From Calycina herbarum (lineage: Eukaryota; Ascomycota; Leotiomycetes; Helotiales; Pezizellaceae): a DNA stretch of 64,000 nucleotides. How positions within the stretch are numbered: position 1 is the first letter of the stretch; each line of letters starts with the position of its first letter. Below the pieces are notes generated by a model that was not told the origin of the DNA, did no database searches, and was given only the letters and a program-made list of their open reading frames with translations. The stretch is taken from positions 222,666 through 286,665 of the forward strand of contig LLEY01000077.1 of assembly GCA_001414485.1 (NCBI GenBank), written 5' to 3'. This document shows positions 1 through 9,756 of the stretch, piece after piece. A program made the position numbers and the translations under genes.

Positions 1-1690
1 TGCTTCTGATTGTTCCAAGGTAATAGTCCCAAATAGTTCCAACCATTTCGAGCAATGCCAGTAATGGTTCCAAGTCTTTAGGATAATTTACATGAATTAT
101 TCCAAACAGTTGGAAGGACGGGCTAGGTAGGCAGTAGGCAGGTAGGCAGGTACGACCCTGAAGTATCTGGGAGGATTTCGGAGTGCCGCCAAAGCCTGAG
201 AGAGGCGTTGATTCCAAGCGACGAGAGCATCGGATTGCCGTGCAGGTGCAGAATGCAATGCACATCCGCCGCGCCATTGGCCTGAGTCTTAAGAGGCGGT
301 CGCTATAGGTACGGAGGTACTTGCGGGCGACTCGGTACGTAACCTTACTCGTTATACAGAGATATGCATATACCCCTTTAGCGTATGGTCCCAGGCTATC
401 GGTATCGTTCGTCCGTCCCTGGAGGAGAGAGAGAGGAGCACCATGATGATTCAGATGCTGCACAGGATGTTCGCAGGAGTTAGGCAGATGCCAGAGGGAT
501 GGAGATGAGCTGCCAAAGCATCTTTGTCATTTAGCTTCCCCTCTTTACAATTTAGGTCTGTCTGCAGACTGCGGTCCAGGCGGGTGGGAGACGTGAGGGA
601 GGTGGGAGAAGAGCCATTCGGGCGAGTCCAAGTTATTTTGGTCGATCCCCAGCCTAGTGCCTCCAGCCTAGTGCCTGCCGTATTACTTGCTTGCACCCTG
701 CTCCAACCACACTCCCAAGGACCCTGTAAAGGTCCATTGGCGATGCCTGTTTGGAGAACGCCCGCAGGAGCATCCTAGATGAACAGCGGTGGGAGAAAAG
801 ACATTTTCGACGACATCTCACATCTCATCCACCAGACAGAGACTTCCGCTTCCGCGAACACGCTTCTCCCGCGACACCCGCCATCATCACGAGAACATTG
901 CCCCAAAGCCCCCTCACCCCCCATCCATACGCATCCATACGCATCCATACGGTACGGTGCGGCATGGAGGCTTGACCTCGACACCGCCTCGGGGTACACA
1001 ACCTCTAACATCCCAGCGTTGCTCGTTGCTCGTTGCTTGTTGCCCAACACAACAGCCGGCGGTGGGTTTGGTGGTGCGTGAGGTGACAGTTACAGGAGCT
1101 TCGACCCCAGCATGGAGCTTCCCAAACCTGGTTCTCTCTTTTTTTTTTTTCGCGAGTGAGAAATGATGTCGGAGACGAGACGGAATTGCTCCATCTGCTC
1201 TGCCAGGTAAATTACTTGACGTGCGGCCATGGCCTTAACTTTCCTTCTCGCTCGTGACCTCTTCGTGACCTTCCCTTTCCATACCGGAATCTGGGTGTTC
1301 GATTTGTTTTGTTTTTTTTTAGCATGCGGTATATTGAAAGGTCGAGTCGAGGTTTGATATCGGATTCGTCGACGGTAGTGCTTCGCCCTCGCCTCATCCC
1401 CCCGAGTTAGCCGTCAAAGCAAGACGTGGCGTGGGAGGCTTCCATTTCTTACCCAGCTTTCCCTTCCATTGCTCTGGGCCGACAGACACCTTTCAGCAAA
1501 TGCCCTCACTCTCACTCTCACTTTCACCCCCACCATCATCACCACCAAGCACCTGAACGAGCTGGGAGTTGCAGCAGCAGCAGCAGCAGCAACACTTAGT
1601 GTGTACGTACGGGAGTAGAGTTCGACGCCGTTCAAGACTACTCGCTGTCTGTCACTTCAACAAAACTAGCACCCCACCCACCGGCAGGTG
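1..1690. other. gene-free upstream stretch
   Basis: I see no supported gene here. Short open frames on both strands overlap each other, lack domain-like sequence and mostly lack good ATG starts. The first 120 bases are AT-rich with several copies of a GTTCCAA motif, which resembles the short AT-rich palindromic elements found elsewhere in this window. A (GCA)n microsatellite lies at about 1570-1592. The segment probably holds distal promoter sequence of the medA-like gene downstream, by position only. Confidence 0.5.
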
Positions 1691-4207
1691 CCATTCAGGT
1701 CCCCGAAGGCTCCTTCCCAACCTCGAGCGCCACTAGGCCGACTAAAGAAAAAGTACCAGGGCGCGGGTCAACACCACGATGCTTCTTTTGCGCCTGCGAA
1801 CCTAACTCACTGCGCAGTCTTTGGATGGCCTCGATACCTTGCAGCGACCGACTACTTGATAGAAAAGGTCGTCCCTCCCAGGTCCAACCCGGCCGGTCCT
1901 TGATCAGATCCATCTTGGCCCCCTCTGGAACTGAGCACTTCCGTCTCCCAACTAACGCTAGAATCTGCCCTTCTCCATTCCTCCTGCCAATCGTCCTTTT
2001 CTGGAAGAGCTTCTTTCTTTCCGTCTGCTCCGGCAAATCACATCGGACTCGGCCCTCGCAGGGACACCCTACCCTACATACAACTAATTGGTGTGGTCGA
2101 CTAGATCGACACTTCTCCTTGCGGCCTTGCCTTGCTCCCCAACCCACTCGTCTGATATCCTTTCTTTGCCAGAGATCCGCGACGCCTTTTTCCCCCTCGG
2201 AATCTGCACCTCTCACCGCAATAAAGGGATATTGGCGCTACCGGTTTGAAATTGGAACTGGAACTGCAACTACAATTGGGTCTGGCACTGGAACTCGACT
2301 GGGTATAGACAAGAACATTCGAATGTGGGAGGAGGCGGAGTGGAATACCATTCTTCGAAAACCTTGGGAAGAATCAGGGTTTCTCATTCTTCTGGATCCT
2401 GGAATAATTGCAACCAACAGTTCTCTCTCTCGCTCCATCTTGCAGCCACACCCACATTTCGACCCCCTCATATCTGATCGACCGTGTTTCTTCCGCTTCG
2501 GAATTCCATCACTGGCCGTGCCATCTCCTCCGAACTCTTAGACACGTCCACTTGCGGCGATTTCACCAGATTCCCGTCAGATTTCACCAGATATCATATT
2601 TTCGGGGGTTCCTGTGTATCGTGGGAGCTCTAAGACCTAGCTAGACGTGGAGACGGTGACAGACAGATACAGTCGAATCACCTAGACACTAGAAAGCGTT
2701 TACAATTATACACAACGTGAGAGCAGCAGCATAGCGGTTACAGACGCGCCAGCCAGCTCAGCCAGCTTAGCCAGCTCCTTTCTCTCTATTGACACTTCCG
2801 TACCGCTACTGCTACCGTACCGTACCGTAGCCTCAACTCGATTTCCACAATTCGCTTGGGGTGACCAGATTCAGTCCTCAGATCTCCACCCATCAATCGA
2901 AAAACGCGGCCACGCTCGTTGAGTGGAGAGAGAGTCCTGCTAGGACTTGGCTCCAGCTCTGGACGATTCAAGCGTTTGCGCAGCTCCACCAGAGAAAAGA
3001 GCAAAGGAGCTGCGCTGGGCTGCATTGACCCCACTCCCCTACACCCCTCTAACTGTAAGTGTTCTTTGCTAGCTCCCCTTAGCTCCTCTTTCCACCCTCA
3101 CCCAATTCTTCAACCCCCCCTTGCATCCCTGCACCAAGTCATCTGTGCACAACATCTCGCGCCAGAGGCACCCACGCCTCGTCTCCAACTTCATGAGCAT
3201 GTGTACATATGCTTGCCTGTTTACACCACCTTCTCTACACCCCCAGCATCTCGTTTGAAAAGTCACCGGCACTTGCAAGCATGACCGTGACGACATAGGA
3301 CATTGGTTGACTGACAGTTCTCTTCCAGTTCGCATAATCGGGTGGCTGCATAACCTCTGGGACCCGGCCAACTCAACTCGAACGTCAACAGCTTCAATTC
3401 TTTGTCTGCTCCTGTGAGTACATTTTCCAAATCCCACTTGGACCATCATCGACCCAGTTCCTTCTTTATCATTCTCGTGCCGTCGACCAGCTGGCTGACC
3501 TGTCCCACCCACTTAGTACCAACACTTGGAGTACTTTATTCTCCAGTTTCAGACTCCCGAGACTCGAACCCTGCCTGTTCACGGCTCTTTGGTCCAGAGT
3601 TAGTATATCCGGCAACCAGACGTCCAACAGAACTCCAGCAACTGAAGCATTCAATCCAAACGCTCGTCTTTAACTTTCGGCACCCATCATTAGCTCAAGA
3701 AACGATTCAAACTTTAATAAAACATCGGACGGAGGAACTCGCCATACCGCCTCGCAGCTACTTTCTTCTGTCGTCGAGGTCTCACGCAAAAAACGATCCC
3801 GCCCGACACGACAATTCCGACGCTCTCATTCGGGACTTTGCGAGATAGAAGCATTCGAGAAGTTCTCCATCCACTGGAAGTCTACGATTGTCTCGCATAC
3901 TTACGATCTGCTTGGTGATCGTCGCTCGTTATTTGAATCCCTCTGGTCTAATTACAACCGCCAAACTGGCATACTCAACTTACAGTTCGCTTGGGGTAAG
4001 TTGCCTCTCGTCTCTGGAATGGATTGTTGCCTACAGTTTCCCGCGCGTCCTTTACTGACTCACTTGCTGCAGCCTGAACACTTCTCGTCTCATACACCCA
4101 TCATTGTAGACGAGTCATATCCTTCGCCCGAGAGTGCAGCATTTCACGAAGAAGGGTACGAGGGAGCCCTTGTGGCTAGGGTGCACTCCCCGAAGGATCG
4201 TCTCCCT
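1691..4207 (+). promoter_or_regulatory. long CT-rich leader/promoter of medA-like gene with apparent leader introns
   Basis: This 2.5 kb is strongly pyrimidine-rich on the plus strand, typical of fungal promoters and 5' leaders. Splice-like signals are visible: donors GTAAGT at 3055, GTGAGT at 3414 and GTAAGT at 3996; acceptors ending at 3328, 3985 and 4072. The pair 3996-4072 is the most convincing because the acceptor follows a GCTGCAG tract. I infer a multi-exon untranslated leader. An ATG-initiated 238-codon frame at 1825-2541 lies inside it. It is low in complexity and shows no domain, so I treat it as an upstream ORF or noise. RNA-derived exon boundaries are not available here. Confidence 0.5.
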
Positions 4208-6581
4208 ATGTCTGCCTACGGGAAACCTCCTCAACTTCATGGTAAGTTATTTGTTTATTGAATCAACTGGGACTGCAACGCAGAATATGGGTTTTAATGT
4301 CAATTATAGGTTATGATGCGGCGCGAACTTATCCAGAAGGCTCGTTTCCATTTGCGCCTGCGCCGTCCTACGCATCTCAGCCTGGTCCATCTCCAGCATC
4401 TACGCCCGGATTCCCCAACCACACACCAATGACATTTCCATCTCCACATGGTCGGGCGACTTTTGAGGACCAATCAGTACCTTATTTAAACGTCGGTTCC
4501 ACGCCAAATCTTCACGTCACATCCTATTCGCCTTCTCGAGGCTCGGGAGATGCAACTATTTACGTCAACATCACTTCTCTTTACGAGTTATTGACAAGCA
4601 GCTCACCAATATTTTTTCTGACCTTTGGTCAGCACAAATGTCAGGCATCGATTTCCAAAACTAGCCAACAAGGTGGGGTGTGTCAATACACAGTTTCGGC
4701 CGAGGTCCCACATTTTGCGGACACCAAATTTGCTTCCTCACAGGTGCCCATCGTTATGTCCATGGAGAGCGGGGATGGGGATGTGATGGCACAAAAAGAT
4801 GTAGGAACTTTTACCTATACCAGCTCTGCACAAGGAGGAAATGAGGGACAGGAGTTGTCAAGGAAAAGGAAGGTGTCGGCCGACTCCCCAGATCTAAAGA
4901 GCCCAGTGAAGAGGTCCGCATCTCAACTCTTGCGACCAAAGGAAGAATATGGAAACTATGGCTATCAGACTGGTGATGGGAGTTCGTCATACTCGCCATA
5001 TTTACCGACAAGCCACTCGTACAATAATCTCGTCCCACATTACCAGAGGCCTATACCTGGTTTCCATTCGCAACAATCGTCGAGACATCTGGGATATGGT
5101 TATCCAAATTCTGCAAATGCCTCACCCCCAGCTAACAAAGCACACTCACCACAAGTCGGAACTTGGAATAATCCTGCATACTTGCCTGGTGGACCTTCCA
5201 TGGGAAGAAGTCACGGAGGTATGAATCGCCCATCCCTGTCAGCGCTTCCATCACCAGCTTCATCGGCAAATCCACCCTTGATTAGAACATCAACACTGCA
5301 GCAGACCCCCAGTCCCGCAACCACACCTCATGGAGCACATCCTGGTCAACACTTCAACACGCACGGAATTTACCCGAGCAAGGCGAAGCTTGATATCAAC
5401 GGTGATCTCTCTGGCATGGCACAAAACTGGTCAGAAGAAGAATGGGGGGCAAAAAGAAGACTGGTGGTATTTCGAAGGTCACAATCCGGTAGCACAATCA
5501 CCACTACGTTTCAAGCCGTGACCCCTGAGGAGCGACCACCATCCAGCATCTGTATCAGTTGTATCTACTGGGAAAAACGAGAAGAGTGCTTTGTTACCAG
5601 CGTGGATACCATTTATCTTCTGGAGCAGTTGATCTCGGAACGATTTACGGTCGAGGAGAAGAATCGGATCAGAAGGAATCTAGAAGGATTCCGCCCCCTG
5701 ACGGTATCGAAAGGGAAGGCCGAGAGCGAAGATTTCTTCAAGGTTATCATGGGATTCCCAACTCCCAAGCCTCGCAACATCGAGAAAGACGTCAAGGTGT
5801 TTCACTGGAAAGATCTGGCATCGGCTCTTAAGAAGATTGTCGGCAAATATGTGAGCCGCCCCATCCCTCCATTGCCTCGGGGTTTTCGTGACAATTCAGA
5901 ATATTGTGCGAGAACGTTTAGAAGAATGGAGAGTCAGAGTTTCTCATTCTTCTAAATCTTCTCGAACAATATTCCCAATTGTCCTAGAGCTCTCGCACAA
6001 TATCTAACAAGGCAGGGTGCAGTCGGAAGCTAATCGAAAGACAGTCTGCCAGCCCGGCTTCCATCCTAACGCCTGCTAGCTCAACCGGTTATGCTCCTGA
6101 AGGATCATCTGCCGGCATCTCCTATGTTGGAGATCATCACGGGGCTCTCTCACCGCGATCGATCTCAGGGTCAACAACATCAACGGCCTATGCGGCGAAT
6201 ATTCCCGCGCGTGTGGTCTCGCCTCTCAGCCAAAAGACGATGTCCTTGACGGGTGGTCCTCCTGATCTGCGCGTTTCCCTGCCCAACCACCCCCACGAGT
6301 CTTCTAATCACTGGCAAGGGGGTCCGCCGCATCACATGCAAACCTCGCAGCAGTACCCGCAACTAGGCCCACCGCAAAGCAGTCGAGGTTCATGGGATAT
6401 GTCGTATCTTGAAAACAACGCCGCCAGTACCGGTAGTGGAGGTTCTGTTTCTAGCACCCCTCACCAACCGATGAATTACAATCGCAACGTTGCGGATACC
6501 GCGGCCGGGGGAGAGAGCCGGCTTGCAAGAAGTCTATCACAACAGCAACACCAGAGTCACCAGATGCCGCTCTCGCGATGA
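4208..6581 (+). CDS. medA: MedA/Medusa-like developmental regulator
   Basis: Proposed exons are 4208-4241, 4310-5850 and 6045-6581 (703 aa). Both introns have GT..AG ends, and the frame closes cleanly. The middle exon carries a beta-rich conserved block (about residues 90-175), a Ser/Pro/Gln-rich linker with a KRKVSADSPDLKSPVKR basic stretch (possible nuclear signal), and a C-terminal conserved region (about 385-530) with WSEEEWGAKRRLVVF and GFPTPKPRNIEKDVKVF. I recognise this region as the Medusa family signature (Aspergillus MedA, Magnaporthe Acr1, Fusarium Ren1), nuclear regulators of conidiophore development. The last exon is a low-complexity Gln/His/Ser tail. The start at 4208 is the first ATG after the likely leader intron. 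The frame stays open upstream to 4073, and an in-frame ATG at 4019 would add 63 residues if that intron is retained. The second coding intron (194 bp) is unusually long and holds a hairpin repeat. Family identity is secure; exact N-terminus is not. Confidence 0.88.
5901..6014 (+). repeat. hairpin-forming intronic element, copy 1 (introner-like candidate)
   Basis: It lies inside the second coding intron of medA. Bases 5901-5927 and 5946-5972 are inverted repeats (27 positions, 3 mismatches) separated by 18 bases. The right half (5943-6014) recurs at 7019-7093 in the same orientation. It ends in AAGGCAG, a splice-acceptor-like end. The coding acceptor appears to be 30 bases further on, at 6044, behind its own branch-like GCTAATC. 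The element therefore looks as if it was inserted into, or extended, an existing intron. Confidence 0.65.
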
Positions 6582-6923
6582 TATCTGAATGCCAATGGTT
6601 GATTGGTCAAGGGCGCATCTGGGGGGTTGTTTGAGGGTGTGCTGCACGAATCATTGGTCATGCGCCACACAGGCCACCCCGCGCTCCCAATCCTGGTTTT
6701 TCTCGTATCCCCTCATACGCGCAGCCTATACACCCTCTCTCTACACCACCATCTTTGGAGCACATCAACGCTGCAATATGCCCAACACCAGACGTTATCA
6801 GACGTACAACCCCTATCTAGCTTGAGTTGACTGGTCGCATTTCAGCAACCTTGCAACTCCTTCCTTGTTCTGGATGTACTCATCTGTTTGGCCGCCTGGC
6901 TAGTGGGCTCGCCGACATCATGA
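6582..6923 (+). other. medA 3' flank
   Basis: This is the 3' flank of the medA-like gene, probably 3' untranslated. Short open frames here have no domain-like content. A GTAAGT donor-like site occurs at 6924, directly before a run of 17 C at 6931-6947. Confidence 0.4.
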
Positions 6924-7093
6924 GTAAGTTCCCCCCCCCCCCCCCCCTTTGCTTCAGATATTATGGAACAAACACGGATATTGTTCAAAGGTTTTAGAAT
7001 AATCAAGAAATCGTCTTTCTCATTCTTTTAGACCTTCTCGAACAATATTTCTAATTGTCCCAGACTTTCTCGCACAATACTTACAAAAGGCAG
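6924..7093 (+). repeat. hairpin element, copy 2, with splice-like ends
   Basis: The segment starts with GTAAGT and ends with TTACAAAAGGCAG, so it has the form of a 170-bp intron lying downstream of the medA stop codon. Bases 6978-7003 pair with 7021-7047 as an imperfect hairpin, and 7019-7093 match the medA intron copy closely (roughly 80-85% by eye). The run C17 at 6931-6947 lies near its start. Whether it is spliced from the 3' UTR is inference. Confidence 0.55.
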
Positions 7094-8480
7094 GTGTACG
7101 TACCTAGTGGAAAGCTCGACACCCTCTTCCACCACCAACCCCTGCCACCACCATTCCGTACTCGACACACCATTTTCAATGTTCCTTCGGCACGCACTTA
7201 TACCCTCGGCTTAATCAATTCTCCGTTCCTTGTTCCCTGTTTCCTTCCCGCGATCAATACCTTCCTGTTTTAGATATCCCCTCTCTTGCTTTTTGTTTTG
7301 TTTTGTCTTTGTATGTGTGTCAGGGGGCCCTGCATATGCGGAATAGGAGTCTAGGGCGTTCAGATGAACGGTATTGCATTCTCAAGGAGTGTGGGGTGGG
7401 TGTGAGCGCATATACATTGTCGATTTTTTTGGTTTTCCTTGATTCAAACACCATCTTCTGTTGCACCATCGATCGGCGGGTTGCAGATACTAGCTAGCCT
7501 TGTTCTCCTTTTGCACTTTATTTGATTTTACCGAGATCAACTGGGTTTATTATTGTATTTGGGCGGTGGGCATGAACGTCGTGGAAAATAGGAAATACTT
7601 GAATGCAACGAGTGCAAAGAGTGTGTTTTGTTTCTGGCAGGATCTTCCTTTTCTCTCTCACACTTTTTTTTCTTTTTCAGACAGAAGGCAATGGACATGG
7701 TGATACAGGTCAGACTGAATATGGTATCACGGGGTTCTGTTATCTCATTTTTGGGAGGGAATTTTGCGAGCAAAAAAACCAAATTGATCTCGACAACACA
7801 CAGCTTTTCCTTCTTATAACTGTTTCGTCTTTGTTGCATTTTTAAGGAGCGGTTATAAAGGCAGGGCAGGCTTTTGCATTCTTCATAAAAAAAAAGGGGG
7901 TACCTTGGGAGCATACTTGGCGGTATTTGGGGAGTTGGGGGATCTGCTATGATTGGTTTCATGGTGTTGGGGTTTTTTCATTTTTCATTTTTCATTTTTC
8001 ATTTGTCGATTTTTCATTTTTTATTCATTTTTATCTTTTGGGCCGGCTAGTGGGTGGGATAAGGGGAGCGGATACCTATTTATGTTTACCTCTTTTGTTT
8101 TTATTCTTTTGGAATATTGTTTATACCCCATTTTTTGAAGTTGCGGTGTTTTTGTGGTTTTCTGGGTTGGGGAGAGATGGAGAGAGGTGGTTGTAGATGT
8201 GAGAGAAGGGGATCCGAGGGAGATGGAGGATGGATGTGATTTGACCTGGATTGGGGGGAGAGCACTTGGTGTATAGTGGATACGTAGTCTAGCTAGTTAA
8301 GTGGGAAGTTTCGCGGACTTCTTTAATATTTAATATCTTTGTTTTCTTGATGAATTTGGGATTTCTTTTGTGTTTTTTGAGGCTTTTTGTGTTTATGGGT
8401 ATGGGGGTTGGTGGAGTGCCGGCCGGACTTGGATTATTGGTATGGATGGGCTTTGAGTTGGTGGAGTGAGTTGACTACCT
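7094..8480. other. gene-free stretch, T-rich
   Basis: No supported coding region. The sequence is T- and G-rich on the plus strand, with a (CATTTTT)n-type tract at about 7977-8030 and A9 at about 7887. Overlapping short frames on both strands have no recognisable content. Confidence 0.45.
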
Positions 8481-8595
8481 AAAGAGTGAGATCTTCGCGA
8501 GGCTCATTTACCGACCTCCAATCAAAGTTCCCACGCGGTCGAACTTTCTCAACTAACCAGGTAACCCGTCAACACGAGTTGACTTTTGAAACAAG

Positions 8596-8645
8596 TCAGC
8601 CAGCCAGCCAGCCAGCCAGTCAGTCAATCAATCAGTCAATCAGTA
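8596..8645. repeat. tetranucleotide microsatellite CAGC/CAGT/CAAT
   Basis: The unit CAGC occurs in tandem about six times, then decays through CAGT and CAAT units to about 8645. It is a simple repeat with the appearance of ongoing slippage. Confidence 0.9.
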
Positions 8646-8806
8646 TCTACCTGTCTGTACAAGTACCTACCTACCGTCTGAACTCTCCAATCGGCACGTC
8701 CTCCGGGGTCCCGCAACCGAAAATGCAAAAGATTTGTCTGCAACTGCTGAACTACCTCACTCACTCAATACCTTGGAAGAAGGTGCTGGGGCGATGGGGC
8801 GTTCGT

Positions 8807-9070
8807 TGGTGTACAGGGCGTTGGTGTACAGGGCACGGACGGGTACGAGACTGTGAGAGTATGGGGGGCAAGATTTACATACATACATACGAGGCTGTTA
8901 GGCTGTGGTAGGCAGTTAGGCAGTGTGGTAGGTGTGGTGTGTCTGTATGGGCAGTGTGGCGGTGGGTGTACAAGAGCGATGTACCGTGATGTTGAGATAC
9001 CTTGGCTGTACAAGGGGGTTTTTGTAGGCGCGTACGTGTACCGTTATGTTGAGATGCCTTGGCTATACAT
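8807..9070. repeat. short direct repeats (GTTGGTGTACAGGGC pair; 32-bp pair)
   Basis: GTTGGTGTACAGGGC occurs twice in tandem near 8810-8840. Separately, a 32-base segment beginning GTACCGTGATGTTGAG at about 8981 recurs with three differences at about 9038. Between and after these lie ACAT microsatellite tracts (about 8876-8891 and 9066-9097). Confidence 0.8.
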
Positions 9071-9097
9071 ACATACATACATACATACATACATACG
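9066..9097. repeat. (ACAT)n microsatellite
   Basis: About eight uninterrupted ACAT/ATAC units, directly after the second copy of the 32-base direct repeat. Confidence 0.95.
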
Positions 9098-9151
9098 CAT
9101 GGGGAAGGATTTGACGAGAGGGGTCGGGCCGTTGATGCTTGATGTTGATGC

Positions 9152-9178
9152 TTGAGTTTGAGTTTGAGTTTGAGTTTG
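9152..9178. repeat. (GAGTTT)n microsatellite
   Basis: The hexamer GAGTTT is repeated four times in tandem and is preceded by a degenerate GATGTT/GATGCT run. Confidence 0.9.
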
Positions 9179-9340
9179 ACGTGAAGGTGGGTGTTGGTGA
9201 GGGTCTAGATTTTTGGAGTTTTCGTTTGGTTGGTTGGGAGGTTGGTGGGTTGCGGGTTGTTTGTGTTTTGTGTTTCGGGGGTGGATGGGGGGGTGGAAGG
9301 ATGAGGGGGTGGTCATGGGAGGGGTGAGGAGGAGAGCCTT

Positions 9341-9422
9341 GGGGAGATGGGAAGATGGAGAGACGGAGAGATGGAGAAGATGGAGAGATGGAGAAGATGG
9401 AGAGATGGAGAGATGGAGGGGA
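9341..9422. repeat. GGAGAGATGGAGAAGAT minisatellite
   Basis: A purine-rich plus-strand tract built from alternating GAGATGGA and GAAGATGGA units. The opposite strand is pure pyrimidine apart from few positions, so triplex-type structure is conceivable (inference). Confidence 0.85.
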
Positions 9423-9726
9423 GACGAGACTAGCCTTGTTGTTCTAGAAGTGACAGGGGCTATGGTTGGTCCTGTTCTGTCTGTCTGTCTGCCCTGGGAA
9501 AGACGATGGTTTGAGGTACAGGCACAGGCACTAGGATCAAGACCTAGAGACCAATTTCAACCACCATCACAATCACTCTTTGAAAAGCCCGAAGAAATCG
9601 GGAGGGAGTTCGTTACCTAATTTGGAATACGACCAAATTTTTGTTCTGTTTTTGAGACCGCATTTTGACTTTAAAATATAGCATTTTACAGGGTAGGGTA
9701 GTGTCGCTCCTGCCTTAACATATAGT

Positions 9727-9756
9727 GTCAAGGTCAAGGTCAAGGTCAAGGTCAAG
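9727..9756. repeat. (GTCAAG)5 microsatellite
   Basis: Five tandem GTCAAG hexamers. No gene is visible on either side. Confidence 0.95.

Noticed and set aside
1825..2541. ATG-initiated 238-codon frame upstream of medA
   Set aside because: Pyrimidine-rich low-complexity sequence gives long frames by chance; no domain-like content, and it overlaps the inferred leader.
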